64,000 bases of DNA from Hominenteromicrobium sp964531265 (GCA_964531265.1 CAZHDW010000008.1:11981-75980); one strand, 5' to 3'; positions 35,867 through 45,263 are shown, counted from the stretch's first letter. Translations and numbers: made by a program. The notes: generated from the letters alone by a model not told the origin.

Positions 35867-37567
35867 ATGAGTGAAGAAATTAAGAACACTGTATTGCCCG
35901 AGGGCGGAAGCACTAATTTCATCGATGATTTCATCATTGAGGATATCTCCGCCGGCGGACAGTATGAGGGTGAGACCGTCCACACACGCTTTCCGCCGGA
36001 ACCGAACGGCTATCTGCACATCGGCCATTGCAAGGCGCTGACAATTGACTTCGGTACTGCCGAGAAGTTCGGCGGTATGTGCAATCTGCGTATGGATGAC
36101 ACAAACCCCACAAAAGAGGATGTTGAATTCGTTGAGGCAATAAAGGAGGATATCCATTGGCTCGGATTTGACTGGGACGACAGATTCTTCTACGGCTCCG
36201 ACTATTTTGAAAAGGATTACGAGTACGCTGTTGAGCTTATTAAGAAGGGCCTTGCGTATGTGTGCGAGCTCACTCCGGAGCAGTTCAAGGAGCTGCGCGG
36301 AGATACCGAAACACCGGCACAGTCCCCCTATCGTGACCGTCCGATAGAGGAGAGCCTCGATCTGTTCAAGCGTATGCGTGCGGGCGAATTCCCGGATAAC
36401 GCAATGACACTGCGTGCAAAGATCGATCTGGCTTCCGGTAACTTTAATATGAGAGACCCGGTCATCTATCGCATAAGACATATGCATCATCACCGCCAGG
36501 GCGATAAGTGGTGCATCTATCCGATGTATGACTTTGCACACCCGATACAGGATGCGCTTGAGGGCATCACACATTCTCTGTGCTCTCTTGAGTTTGAGAA
36601 TCACCGTCCGCTCTACAACTGGGTGGTTGAGAATGTTTCCGTGCCGCATAAGCCGCGTCAGATTGAGTTTGCCCGTCTCGGTATAGACCACACTGTGCTC
36701 AGTAAGCGTAAGCTGAGAAATCTTGTCGAGAACGGCTATGTGTCAGGCTGGGATGATCCTCGTATGCCCACACTGTGCGGACTGCGCCGCCGCGGATACA
36801 CTCCGAAATCTATAAGAAATTTCTGCGAGCGCGTAGGCGTAGCAAAATCTCCGAATACCATTCCGTTTGCATTCCTTGAGTTCTGCCTCAGAGAGGATCT
36901 CAACGAGACTGCACAGCGCGTTATGGCTGTTTTGAAGCCGATAAAGCTCACTATCACCAACTATCCCGAGGGACAGTCCGAGACAGTCGTTGTCGAGAAC
37001 AATCCGAACCGTCCTGAGGACGGCACACGCGAGGTGTCCTTCTCACGCAATCTCTGGATAGAGGCTGATGATTTCCTTGCTGAGCCCATTCCGAAGTATA
37101 AGCGTCTGTTCCCGAATGGCCCTGAGTGCCGTCTGAAGGGTGCATATCTCATCAAGTGCACAGGCTGCGTTACCGATGAAAACGGCAATGTTACCGAGGT
37201 GCTCGCAACCTATGACCCCGAATCCAGAGGCGGAGACCCGGCTGACGGACGCAAGGTCAAGGGCGCTACCATTCATTGGGTGGATGCAAACTGCTGCTGC
37301 GACGCTGAGGTTCGTCAGTATTCCAATCTCTTTGATGATGCTGATCCGGATGCTGCCGGTAAGGATTATCTTGCATGCATGAATCCCGATTCTCTCGAGA
37401 TTCTCTCCGGCTGCAAGGTTGAGAAGAGCCTTGAGAACGCCGAGGCACCGGCCTCCTATCAGTTCCTGCGTCAGGGCTATTTTTGCGTTGATAATAAGGA
37501 TTCTTCTAAGGAGCATCTTGTTTTCAACAGATCGGTATCCCTTAAGGACAGCTTTAAGATGAAATAA
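35867..37567 (+). CDS. glnS: Glutaminyl-tRNA synthetase
   Basis: 566 aa class I synthetase. HIGH-type PPEPNGYLHIGH (about 43-54), KMSKS-type VLSKRKL (about 268-274) and the two C-terminal beta-barrel anticodon-binding domains are present. Many Firmicutes make Gln-tRNA through GatCAB instead, so direct charging here indicates acquired or retained GlnRS. It lies 41 bases after gltX and probably shares its transcript. A hairpin without a T-run follows at 37578-37609. Confidence 0.96.
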   Translation: MSEEIKNTVLPEGGSTNFIDDFIIEDISAGGQYEGETVHTRFPPEPNGYLHIGHCKALTIDFGTAEKFGGMCNLRMDDTNPTKEDVEFVEAIKEDIHWLGFDWDDRFFYGSDYFEKDYEYAVELIKKGLAYVCELTPEQFKELRGDTETPAQSPYRDRPIEESLDLFKRMRAGEFPDNAMTLRAKIDLASGNFNMRDPVIYRIRHMHHHRQGDKWCIYPMYDFAHPIQDALEGITHSLCSLEFENHRPLYNWVVENVSVPHKPRQIEFARLGIDHTVLSKRKLRNLVENGYVSGWDDPRMPTLCGLRRRGYTPKSIRNFCERVGVAKSPNTIPFAFLEFCLREDLNETAQRVMAVLKPIKLTITNYPEGQSETVVVENNPNRPEDGTREVSFSRNLWIEADDFLAEPIPKYKRLFPNGPECRLKGAYLIKCTGCVTDENGNVTEVLATYDPESRGGDPADGRKVKGATIHWVDANCCCDAEVRQYSNLFDDADPDAAGKDYLACMNPDSLEILSGCKVEKSLENAEAPASYQFLRQGYFCVDNKDSSKEHLVFNRSVSLKDSFKMK

Positions 37568-37643
37568 AATGAGCCTTGATTGCCGTCCGAAGAAATTTGG
37601 GCGGCAATCGTAGGTTCGCAGGCGTTTATTTGGAGAAGCTTAT

Positions 37644-38696
37644 ATGATAAAAAAGAATTTGAACGATACACTTGAGATCAGGGGCAGGACACTCAGATGC
37701 CGTGTTGCTGTGCCGCCGATGTATATCGGGCCGTTCAGCGGGCCGAACGGCATTGCGACCGAGAAAACCGTGAAGCATTATGCGTCCATGGCAAAGGGCG
37801 GCGCCGGACTGATAATTCAGGAGGCCACATGCGTAACTGCCGATGGACTTCTTGCACCGGATCAGCTTGGAATATGGAGCGATGAGCATATTCCGCATCT
37901 GAAAACCGTTACAGATGCCGTGCACGCCGCAGGTGGTACCATAGTGGTTCAGCTTCATCACGCAGGCGCTGTAAGCTCCTGTGAGGATATAGTTGCACCG
38001 AGTGAGTATACCGTTCGCGAGAGAACGGCACGCGCGCTGACGCTTGACGAGATTGAGGGGATAATCAATGCTTTCGTTGACGGTGCACGCAGAGCTGTTG
38101 AGGCAGGTTACGATGGCGTTGAGCTTCACGGCTGCCACGGATACCTGATCTCCCAGTTTCTCAATAAAAAAGTCAACAGACGCGAGGACAGCTACGGCAG
38201 GGAAGAGGCGTTTGTGACTGAGATATTCAAAAGAGTAAGAGCCAGTGTACCGGAGAGCTTTATAGTGGGCGTTCGCCTGGGTGCATTTGAGCCGACCATA
38301 GAGGATGGTGTGCGCCACGCCAAGGTGCTTGACGGGCTCGGTGTGGATTTTATTGACGTTTCCTACGGCTTCAGACCCGAAATGGTGGCACAGGCCCCGG
38401 AGCAGTGGCCGTATTCCGCAGCCGTTTGGGGTGGAGCTGAGATCAAAAAGGCTGTCTCGGTGCCGGTTTTTGCCGTGGACGGCATATGCACACCGCAGCA
38501 GGCGCAGAGCATACTGGATGACACCGGACTTGATATGGTGGACGTCGGCAGAAGCGTTCTGGTGGATTATGCATGGGCTGAGCATGCAATAAGCGGTGCT
38601 GTTACCGGAAAATGCCTGCATTGCAAGCACTGCAAATGGTATGATGACCCCGAAAAATGCTCGGGAAAGCTGCTTTTGAAGCGAATGACAGCATAA
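37644..38696 (+). CDS. Old-yellow-enzyme family NADH:flavin oxidoreductase with C-terminal cysteines
   Basis: 350 aa FMN TIM barrel. VQLHHAGA supplies the substrate-binding His residues and VELHGCHGYLISQFL the barrel core. After the barrel, the last 30 residues carry CLHCKHCKWYDDPEKC, a C-x2-C-x2-C-x8-C set that could hold an Fe-S cluster, comparable to but not the same as the 4Fe-4S site of 2,4-dienoyl-CoA reductase. The flavin-donor third domain of that enzyme is missing. The substrate is unknown. Confidence 0.85.
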   Translation: MIKKNLNDTLEIRGRTLRCRVAVPPMYIGPFSGPNGIATEKTVKHYASMAKGGAGLIIQEATCVTADGLLAPDQLGIWSDEHIPHLKTVTDAVHAAGGTIVVQLHHAGAVSSCEDIVAPSEYTVRERTARALTLDEIEGIINAFVDGARRAVEAGYDGVELHGCHGYLISQFLNKKVNRREDSYGREEAFVTEIFKRVRASVPESFIVGVRLGAFEPTIEDGVRHAKVLDGLGVDFIDVSYGFRPEMVAQAPEQWPYSAAVWGGAEIKKAVSVPVFAVDGICTPQQAQSILDDTGLDMVDVGRSVLVDYAWAEHAISGAVTGKCLHCKHCKWYDDPEKCSGKLLLKRMTA

Positions 38697-38706
38697 TAAA
38701 ATTGTC

Positions 38707-38742
38707 GCAGAGTCCGAATATATTATTCGGACTCTGCTTTTT
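38707..38742 (+). terminator. Terminator of the OYE-family gene
   Basis: A 13-bp stem GCAGAGTCCGAAT/ATTCGGACTCTGC with a 5-base loop is followed by TTTTTG. Confidence 0.9.
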
Positions 38743-38743
38743 G

Positions 38744-38772
38744 TTGACTAAGTAAATGCCGCATGTTAAACT
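38744..38772 (+). promoter_or_regulatory. birA: Promoter of birA
   Basis: TTGACT and TAAACT are 17 bp apart and follow the terminator directly. Confidence 0.6.
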
Positions 38773-38804
38773 TAGCGTAACAGTTGAAATTGGGAGAAGA
38801 TTGA

Positions 38805-39617
38805 ATGAACAAAGAAATTATGTCAACTGAAATGCTTAATAAATATCTTTCTGATAATGATAGATTGAAGATAGACGTGCGTGAAGAGGTGACCTCAACC
38901 AACACCCTGCTTAAGGAGCTGGCGGAGCATGGCGAAGCGGAGGGCTATGTGCTTGTGGCGGAGTCGCAGATCGCCGGAAAGGGCAGACTGGGCCGTCGTT
39001 TTCATTCCCCGATAGGCACGGGTGTGTATTTCAGCATTCTTCTCAGGCCGCGCTGCTCGGCCGAAAGCTCACTGTATATAACGACTGCCGCCGCTGTTGC
39101 GGTATGCCGAGCCATAGAGAAGCTTACCGCGGAGAAGCCACAGATAAAATGGGTGAATGATATCTACCTGAATGAAAGAAAGATATGCGGCATACTGACT
39201 GAGGCCGCAATTGACAGGGACAGCTGCGGACTGAAATGGGCCGTGCTCGGCATAGGCATTAACATAACCGAACCGGATGGCGGCTTTCCGGCTGATATTG
39301 AGAATATCGCCGGGGCGTTATTCAGAGAAAAATGCTCGACGGAGACCCGTGCACAGCTTGTTGCGGGCGTGGTCGATAGCTTTTTTGAAATATACGGTGA
39401 CGGTAATATAAGCAGCGGCGACTTTATTGAGGATTACAGAAGCCGCTCCTTTCTCACGGGGCGCGAAATCGTGTTCTCAATGGGAAACAGCACATACAGC
39501 GGAACGGTTATCGGCATCAGCGACGAGGCACATCTTGTCGTAAAGCTGGATTCCGGCGAGGAAAAAGTGTTCTCTGCCGGTGAGGTCAGCATACACAAGG
39601 GCTTTCAGAGAGCATGA
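38805..39617 (+). CDS. birA: Biotin--[acetyl-CoA carboxylase] ligase
   Basis: 270 aa. The ligase core holds AGKGRLGRRFHSP (biotinoyl-AMP loop), WVNDIYLNERKICGILTEA and the small C-terminal domain. It attaches biotin to the carboxyl carrier protein and other biotin enzymes. The N-terminal DNA-binding domain of the E. coli protein is absent, so this is a ligase without repressor function. GGGAG lies 12 nt before the ATG. Confidence 0.93.
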   Translation: MNKEIMSTEMLNKYLSDNDRLKIDVREEVTSTNTLLKELAEHGEAEGYVLVAESQIAGKGRLGRRFHSPIGTGVYFSILLRPRCSAESSLYITTAAAVAVCRAIEKLTAEKPQIKWVNDIYLNERKICGILTEAAIDRDSCGLKWAVLGIGINITEPDGGFPADIENIAGALFREKCSTETRAQLVAGVVDSFFEIYGDGNISSGDFIEDYRSRSFLTGREIVFSMGNSTYSGTVIGISDEAHLVVKLDSGEEKVFSAGEVSIHKGFQRA

Positions 39618-39624
39618 GTCTGTT

Positions 39625-39653
39625 TTGACAATCATAATGTACTGTGCTATACT
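39625..39653 (+). promoter_or_regulatory. Promoter of the DUF951-prfA-sua5 group
   Basis: TTGACA and TATACT are exactly 17 bp apart with TGTGC before the -10, 31 bases before the DUF951 start. Confidence 0.7.
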
Positions 39654-39683
39654 GAAAAATCATGTAAGAGAGGGGGCGGTATC

Positions 39684-39875
39684 GTGGATATCAGAGTGGG
39701 AGACAGCTTGCTTATGAAAAAAGCACATCCGTGCGGAAGCAGCACCTTTGAGGTTCTGCGCATTGGAGCGGATTTCAAAATACGCTGTACGGGCTGCGGC
39801 AGAGAGGTCATGGTGCCGCGACATAAGTGCGAGAAAAACATAAAGAAGGTCACACACATGGAGCACGAGCTGTAG
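39684..39875 (+). CDS. DUF951 family small protein
   Basis: 63 aa starting at GTG with AGGGGGCGG upstream. The pattern MDIRVGDSLLMKKAHPCGSSTFEVLRIGADFKIRC-x2-C matches DUF951, a short beta-rich protein with conserved cysteines, common in Firmicutes. Function is unknown. It heads the group that continues with prfA, 57 bases downstream. Confidence 0.88.
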   Translation: MDIRVGDSLLMKKAHPCGSSTFEVLRIGADFKIRCTGCGREVMVPRHKCEKNIKKVTHMEHEL

Positions 39876-39932
39876 CGCTTTCAAATACGGAGTTTGATTT
39901 ATAATGCTTTGATATTTGAAAGGAAGATATAA

Positions 39933-41012
39933 ATGTTTGAAAATCTTGCGGTTTTTGAAAACCGTTATGAAGAGCTGAACCTGAAGCTCTATGACCCGAC
40001 TGTCGCGGCGGACAGGGAACTTTACCGCGAATTGATGAAGGAGCACAAGGAGATTACTCCGATCGTCGAGAAATACCGTGAGCTTAAAAGGGCGGAGGCT
40101 GATATTGAGGATGCTCAGCAGCTCATGGATGACCCGGATTGTGACAGGGACCTGAGAGCTATGGCGGCAGAGGAATTGAAGGAAGCGAGAGCCGTGCTCG
40201 AAAGGGCGGCGGAGGAGCTTAAGATATTGCTGCTGCCAAAGGATCCGAACGACGAGAGAAACGTTATAGTAGAAATACGTGCCGGAGCAGGCGGTGAGGA
40301 GGCGGCGCTGTTCGCCTATAACCTCTACAGAATGTACAATATGTACGCCGAAAAGCGCGGCTGGAAAACCGAGATAGTCGGCCTGAACGAAACCGAACTC
40401 GGCGGCTTCAAGGAGGTCAGCTTTACGATAGACGGCGACGGTGCATATTCGCGCCTGAAATTCGAAAGCGGCGTTCATCGTGTACAGCGTGTGCCGGAGA
40501 CGGAAACTCAGGGGCGAATACACACCTCCACAACCACTGTGGCAGTGCTGCCGGAGGCTGATGAGGTGGAATTTGAGCTTGACCCAAAGGATCTGAAAAT
40601 AGATACCTTCCGTTCGAGCGGTGCAGGCGGCCAGCACATAAACAAGACTTCATCCGCTATACGCATAACACATTTGCCAACGGGTACCGTGGTGGAATGT
40701 CAGGATGAGAGAAGCCAGTATAAAAATAAGGACAAAGCCATGCGCGTGCTGCGTGCAAGACTGCTGGATGCGAAAATAGAGGCGCAGAACAGGGAGATAG
40801 CCGAGAACAGAAAGAGCCAGGTGGGTACGGGTGACCGCTCCGAGAGAATACGCACCTATAACTATCCGCAGCTCCGCGTTACGGATCACAGAATAGGTCT
40901 GACGCTGTACCGCCTTGCCGATGTTCTGAACGGCGATCTTGACGAGATAATCGATGCGCTGATAGCGGCTGACAGAGCCGAAAAGCTGAAAGGAAGTATG
41001 GAGAACGGATGA
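39933..41012 (+). CDS. prfA: Peptide chain release factor 1
   Basis: 359 aa. It holds the catalytic GGQ in RSSGAGGQHINKTSSAIRITH (about 230) and the PxT-type stop-codon reading region of RF1 (HRVQRVPETETQGRIHTS). It releases peptides at UAA and UAG. Its stop overlaps the next start by 4 bases (ATGA). The usual partner prmC is not beside it here. Confidence 0.97.
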   Translation: MFENLAVFENRYEELNLKLYDPTVAADRELYRELMKEHKEITPIVEKYRELKRAEADIEDAQQLMDDPDCDRDLRAMAAEELKEARAVLERAAEELKILLLPKDPNDERNVIVEIRAGAGGEEAALFAYNLYRMYNMYAEKRGWKTEIVGLNETELGGFKEVSFTIDGDGAYSRLKFESGVHRVQRVPETETQGRIHTSTTTVAVLPEADEVEFELDPKDLKIDTFRSSGAGGQHINKTSSAIRITHLPTGTVVECQDERSQYKNKDKAMRVLRARLLDAKIEAQNREIAENRKSQVGTGDRSERIRTYNYPQLRVTDHRIGLTLYRLADVLNGDLDEIIDALIAADRAEKLKGSMENG

Positions 41013-42634
41013 GAAAGAATACGCGCATACTGGACGCTGAAAATGAATACGATATAATCGAAGCCGGAAGAATACTGCGCGAGGGCGGCCTTGTGGCCAT
41101 TCCGACAGAGACGGTCTATGGCCTTGCCGGAAATGCGTTGAATCCGTCCGTTGCGGCGGAGATATATCGTGTAAAGGGCAGACCCTCCGATAACCCATTG
41201 ATAGTTCATGTTACCGATATGGGCGAGCTTGATCCACTTGTGGAGGAGATACCGGAGAACGCAAGAAAGCTTGCTGAGGCATTCTGGCCCGGCCCGTTGA
41301 CTATTATCTTCAGGAAATCCGGTGTGGTTCCAAAGGAGACAACCGGCGGCCTGCAAACGGTCGCGATACGTATGCCCTCGCACCCTGCGGCACGTGCTGT
41401 GATACGTGCGGCAGGCGTTCCTCTGGCAGCTCCCTCGGCAAATCTGTCCGGCCTGCCGAGTCCCTCTGCTTTTGAACACATATGCGATGATCTTGACGGC
41501 CGCGTTGAGGCCATAATGAACGGCGGAGACTGTTCTGTCGGTGTGGAGTCCACGGTTATAACTCTGGTGACGGAGGTGCCGCGTGTTCTGAGACCGGGCG
41601 GTGTCTCTGTTGAGCAGCTTCGTGCCGTTATAGGCAGAGTCGATGTTGACCCTGCGGTGATTGAAAAGCCGGCGGAAAACGCAAGGGTGGCCTCTCCCGG
41701 AATGAAGTATAAGCACTATGCACCGAAGGCTAATATCACGATAATAGATGCGTCCCCGGAGGATTATGCCGAGCTGGTGAATTCCGATGATGGAGTATCG
41801 GCGCTCTGCTTTGAGGAAGATCTGTGCAGAATAAAGCGCCCTGCGGTAACCTTCGGCAGGGAGGATGACGCGCTTTCTCAGGCACATGAGCTCTTTGGCG
41901 CACTTCATAAGCTTGATGATATCAGCGCCGAAAGAGTGTTTGCAAGAATGCCGAAGAAAACCGGTGTAGGACTTGCCGTGTACAACAGACTGATAAGAGC
42001 AGCAGGATTCAATATATATGTCCCGAAGCAGGATATGGTGGTCGGCCTTACCGGTCAGACGGGCGCCGGAAAATCCACGGTTTCCAAGCTGATGGAGAAA
42101 TACGGCTGCCGAATTATTGATTGTGATTCAATAACCAGGAGACCCGACCTATACACGGGCGAGTGCCTCGAGAAGTTGCAAAATGCTTTCGGATATGATA
42201 TCATAGACGGGAAAGGTGTACTTGACAGGCGTAAGCTTGCAGGCAGAGCCTTTGCCGACAGGGATTCCACGGAGCGTCTCAACAGCATAACGCATCCGGT
42301 GATTATGGATCGTCTGCGCAGGGAGATAGAGGATAGCCTTGAAAGCGGCGCGAAATGCGTTGTGCTCGATGCACCGACGCTCTTTGAAGCCGGGGCAAAT
42401 GTGCTGTGCAGAAGAGTTATATCCGTGCTGGCCGACGGCGATGTCAGACTTCACAGAATAATGCAGCGAGACGGTATCACTCAGGCCGAGGCCGAAAAGC
42501 GCATGAGCGCGCAGCACGATGACGCGTTCTATGCGGATCGCTCTGATGCCGTGCTCAATAATACATACACAGTGACCGATGATGAGGTGCTTTCAGTGCT
42601 GTCGTCGCTCGGCTGTGAATTGACCGGAGAATGA
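41009..42634 (+). CDS. Fusion: threonylcarbamoyl-AMP synthase (Sua5) with dephospho-CoA kinase (CoaE)
   Basis: 541 aa in a single uninterrupted frame. Residues about 1-205 are the YrdC/Sua5 domain (IPTETVYGLAGNA, KGRPSDNPLIVH, SANLSG) that makes threonylcarbamoyl-AMP for t6A in tRNA. Residues about 210-340 are the Sua5 C-terminal domain (SPGMKYKHYAPKA). Residues 343-541 are a complete CoaE kinase with P-loop GQTGAGKST at 348-356, IDCDSITR, and LNSITHPVIMDRLR, the last step of coenzyme A synthesis. The two are normally separate genes. An internal ATG at 42035 (residue 343) has only a weak AGGAT upstream, so separate translation of CoaE cannot be excluded. Confidence 0.9.
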   Translation: MRKNTRILDAENEYDIIEAGRILREGGLVAIPTETVYGLAGNALNPSVAAEIYRVKGRPSDNPLIVHVTDMGELDPLVEEIPENARKLAEAFWPGPLTIIFRKSGVVPKETTGGLQTVAIRMPSHPAARAVIRAAGVPLAAPSANLSGLPSPSAFEHICDDLDGRVEAIMNGGDCSVGVESTVITLVTEVPRVLRPGGVSVEQLRAVIGRVDVDPAVIEKPAENARVASPGMKYKHYAPKANITIIDASPEDYAELVNSDDGVSALCFEEDLCRIKRPAVTFGREDDALSQAHELFGALHKLDDISAERVFARMPKKTGVGLAVYNRLIRAAGFNIYVPKQDMVVGLTGQTGAGKSTVSKLMEKYGCRIIDCDSITRRPDLYTGECLEKLQNAFGYDIIDGKGVLDRRKLAGRAFADRDSTERLNSITHPVIMDRLRREIEDSLESGAKCVVLDAPTLFEAGANVLCRRVISVLADGDVRLHRIMQRDGITQAEAEKRMSAQHDDAFYADRSDAVLNNTYTVTDDEVLSVLSSLGCELTGE

Positions 42635-42635
42635 T

Positions 42636-43229
42636 TTGAAAAAGAAATTGAGAGGCACGGGCCGCAAAGGGTGGTATATACTGCCGGTGCTCGTGTTGCT
42701 TACAGTATTTTGCGTCTACGCCTTTAAAAGCGTATGGCTCGATGTCGAGCATGCCGAATACCCCAGGGAGTACAGGGTAATCGTAGAGAAGCAGGCTGAG
42801 GCATTTGAACTCGATGAGAGCCTTGTCTATGCGGTGATAAAGGTCGAGAGCGAATTTGACGCCGAGGCAAAGTCACATGCAGGTGCCATGGGACTGATGC
42901 AGATGATGCCCGATACGTTTTTGTGGATGCAGACAAAGCTTGACGAAGCACATGACGTAGAGGCTCTGTATGAGCCGAAGATAAGCATTAAATTCGGATG
43001 TGCTTTGCTGAGACTGCTGCTCGATCAATATGATGACCTGACGGTTGCACTGTGTGCATACAACGCAGGCATGGGTAATGTTACCTCGTGGCTTTCTGAC
43101 ACGGAGTATTCAAAGGATGGGATCACGCTCGATCATATCCCGTTTGATGAAACAAGGCTCTATGTTCAGAAGGTCCTTCGGTATAAAAAGAATTATGAAA
43201 ATATTTATGGGGGACTGGAAAATGGCTAA
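42636..43229 (+). CDS. Membrane-anchored lytic transglycosylase (SLT domain)
   Basis: 197 aa. An N-terminal membrane anchor (about 12-32) is followed by a lysozyme-like domain. VIKVESEFDAEAKSHAGAMGLMQMMPDTF contains the catalytic Glu, and CAYNAGMGNVTSWL is the second SLT motif. It cleaves peptidoglycan strands. The start is TTG with CCGGAGAA upstream, directly after the fusion gene's stop. Its 3' end overlaps the aminopeptidase start by 8 bases. Confidence 0.88.
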   Translation: MKKKLRGTGRKGWYILPVLVLLTVFCVYAFKSVWLDVEHAEYPREYRVIVEKQAEAFELDESLVYAVIKVESEFDAEAKSHAGAMGLMQMMPDTFLWMQTKLDEAHDVEALYEPKISIKFGCALLRLLLDQYDDLTVALCAYNAGMGNVTSWLSDTEYSKDGITLDHIPFDETRLYVQKVLRYKKNYENIYGGLENG

Positions 43230-44634
43230 AAATGATGCGGCTAAGACCGCAAAAGAGCTGGCCGAAGAGCTTCTCAATCCGCGCAAGAACGGTTTCTTCC
43301 GTGTAACGGATGAGGAGATTGCAAAAGCAGATGAGTTCTGCGAAGGCTACAAGGATTTCCTTAATGCTGCAAAGACCGAGCGTGAGTCCGTTGATTTTGC
43401 TGTTGAGGCAGCAGAGAAGTGCGGATTTGTTCCGTTTGATCCGAAGCAGAAGTACGAAGCAGGCGCTAAGGTTTATTACAACAATCGCGGTAAGGCACTG
43501 TGCCTTGCAGTTATCGGCACAGAGGGCAGCAAGAACGGTGTTCGCATCGCTGCGGCTCATATCGATAACCCGAGAATCGACCTTAAGCCGATCCCGCTGT
43601 ATGAGTCCACTGAGATGGTATATCTCAAGACACATTACTACGGTGGCATCAAGAAGTATCAGTGGACAGCTATCCCGCTTGCAATGCATGGCGTTATAGT
43701 TAAGCGCGACGGCGAGGTCATCAAGGTTCGCGTTGGCGAGGAGCCGGGTGATCCGCAGTTCACTATCACAGATATTCTGCCGCATCTTGCACAGGATCAG
43801 ATGCAGAAGACTCTGGCTACAGCCTTCACAGGCGAGGACCTCAATATTCTCATTGGCAGCCGTCCGGTTCGCGATGAGGATGCAGCACAGACCTATAAGC
43901 TCAACATCATGAAGATTCTCAACGAGAAGTACGGCGTTGTCGAGTCCGACTTCATCTCCGCTGAGATCGAGTTCGTTCCGGCATTCCGTTCTACAGATAT
44001 CGGCTTCGACCGTAGCCTCATCGGTGCATATGGCCATGACGACCGTGTTTGCGCATATCCGGCACTCGAAGCAATTCTCAAGTGCGAGAATCCGACTCAG
44101 ACAGTTGTAACTGTTCTTGCCGACAAGGAAGAGACCGGCAGCTGCGGTAATACAGGCCTCGCTTCCGAGTTCATGCGTTACTTCATTGCTGACCTTGCAC
44201 AGGCTGACGGCGAGGAGCCGCGCCACGTGCTCTCCAAGTCCACCTGCATTTCCGCAGACGTTACTGCTGCATATGACCCGCATTATGCAGGTGCATATGA
44301 GGCACAGAACTCCTGCTATATCAACGGCGGTCTCGGTGTGGCAAAGTACACAGGCTCCCGCGGTAAGGGTGGCACATCCGATGCAAACGCAGAGTATGTC
44401 GCAAAGATCCGCAAGCTCTTTGATGATTCCGATGTTGTTTGGCAGATCGGTGAGCTCGGTAAGGTTGACCAGGGCGGCGGCGGAACAGTTGCTGCTTATG
44501 TTGCAAACCTGAATGTTGACGTTATCGATATCGGCGTTCCGGTGCTTTCCATGCACGCTCCGTTCGAGGTCGTTTCCAAGTTCGACGTTTACATGGCTTA
44601 CAAGGGATTCAAGGCATTCTTCGACGAGAAATAA
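43222..44634 (+). CDS. M18-family zinc aminopeptidase
   Basis: 470 aa. Metal-site segments AAHIDNPRIDL, DKEETGS, YGHDDRVCAYPAL and SADVTAAYDPH are present, and the length fits the bacterial M18 group (aspartyl-type aminopeptidase). It removes N-terminal residues from peptides in the cytoplasm. ATG 43222 follows GGGGGACTGG. Codon choice is strongly biased compared with the preceding operon genes, which suggests high expression. Confidence 0.9.
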   Translation: MAKNDAAKTAKELAEELLNPRKNGFFRVTDEEIAKADEFCEGYKDFLNAAKTERESVDFAVEAAEKCGFVPFDPKQKYEAGAKVYYNNRGKALCLAVIGTEGSKNGVRIAAAHIDNPRIDLKPIPLYESTEMVYLKTHYYGGIKKYQWTAIPLAMHGVIVKRDGEVIKVRVGEEPGDPQFTITDILPHLAQDQMQKTLATAFTGEDLNILIGSRPVRDEDAAQTYKLNIMKILNEKYGVVESDFISAEIEFVPAFRSTDIGFDRSLIGAYGHDDRVCAYPALEAILKCENPTQTVVTVLADKEETGSCGNTGLASEFMRYFIADLAQADGEEPRHVLSKSTCISADVTAAYDPHYAGAYEAQNSCYINGGLGVAKYTGSRGKGGTSDANAEYVAKIRKLFDDSDVVWQIGELGKVDQGGGGTVAAYVANLNVDVIDIGVPVLSMHAPFEVVSKFDVYMAYKGFKAFFDEK

Positions 44635-44649
44635 TTGATTTGCTTTCGG

Positions 44650-44678
44650 CGGCAGCTCATATGAGCTGCCGTTTTTCT
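44650..44678 (+). terminator. Terminator of the aminopeptidase gene
   Basis: CGGCAGCTCAT/ATGAGCTGCCG is a near-perfect palindrome followed by TTTTTCTTTT. Confidence 0.85.
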
Positions 44679-44691
44679 TTTGTCTCGGATT

Positions 44692-44730
44692 AGAAAAAAG
44701 GAACCGATATCACGTTGGATATCGGTTCCT
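44692..44730 (-). terminator. Terminator of the DUF523 gene
   Basis: On the minus strand a 13-bp stem AGGAACCGATATC/GATATCGGTTCCT is followed by six T. Confidence 0.85.
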
Positions 44731-44746
44731 CGCGTTGAATTTTAAA

Positions 44747-45181
44747 TTAAAGGGGTAGCTTATCCAGCTCGTCCTCAGTGAAAACCTTAAAACCGTTCTT
44801 TTGGAGGAGCTGTACCGTTACACCGTCCCCGGGTATCTTGTTACCGGTAAAGGTGCCGTCATAGATGAGACCCTTTCCGCAGGACGGGCTTTTTGCTTTC
44901 AAAACAGCGAAGTCCGCGTTATTCAGCTTCGCAAGCATAAGAGCCGTCTCGGCACCCTTTGCATACTGAGCCGTAACATCGACACCGTTGCAGGATATGA
45001 CCCTGTCGCCGACTATTTCGGAGGGATCACGCGGAGTAGCGAGTCCGCCCATCTGCTCGGGACATACGCCGATAATAGTATTGTTTTTTGCAAGCTCGAG
45101 AATCTCATCGTTCCTGCAATCATCGCCTTTATAGCGGCAGGCGCAGCCTAAAAGACAGTTACTTACCAATATAACAGCCAT
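44747..45181 (-). CDS. DUF523 family protein
   Basis: 144 aa, cysteine-rich (VSNCLLGCACRYKGD, GVCPEQMGGL, SPSCGKG). This is the DUF523 pattern, short cytosolic proteins of unknown function that are sometimes fused to DUF1722. The conserved cysteines suggest metal or Fe-S binding, but this is inference. It stands alone on the minus strand. Confidence 0.88.
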   Translation of the reverse strand: MAVILVSNCLLGCACRYKGDDCRNDEILELAKNNTIIGVCPEQMGGLATPRDPSEIVGDRVISCNGVDVTAQYAKGAETALMLAKLNNADFAVLKAKSPSCGKGLIYDGTFTGNKIPGDGVTVQLLQKNGFKVFTEDELDKLPL

Positions 45182-45263
45182 AAATCACACCGCTTTCTCT
45201 TTTTATAAGGATTGTATCATCCAGAAAGCTTTCCGTCAAGGCCATAAAATGATGCGGTTTCGG

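Noticed and set aside
37578..37609. Hairpin after glnS considered as a terminator
   Set aside because: The stem is good but is followed by GTAGGTTCG and not a T-run; its role is unclear.
43123..44556. Long open frame (477 codons) on the minus strand opposite the M18 aminopeptidase
   Set aside because: It lacks a ribosome site and protein-like motifs, and its Cys/Leu/Ile-rich composition is that of an antisense shadow of a strongly codon-biased gene.
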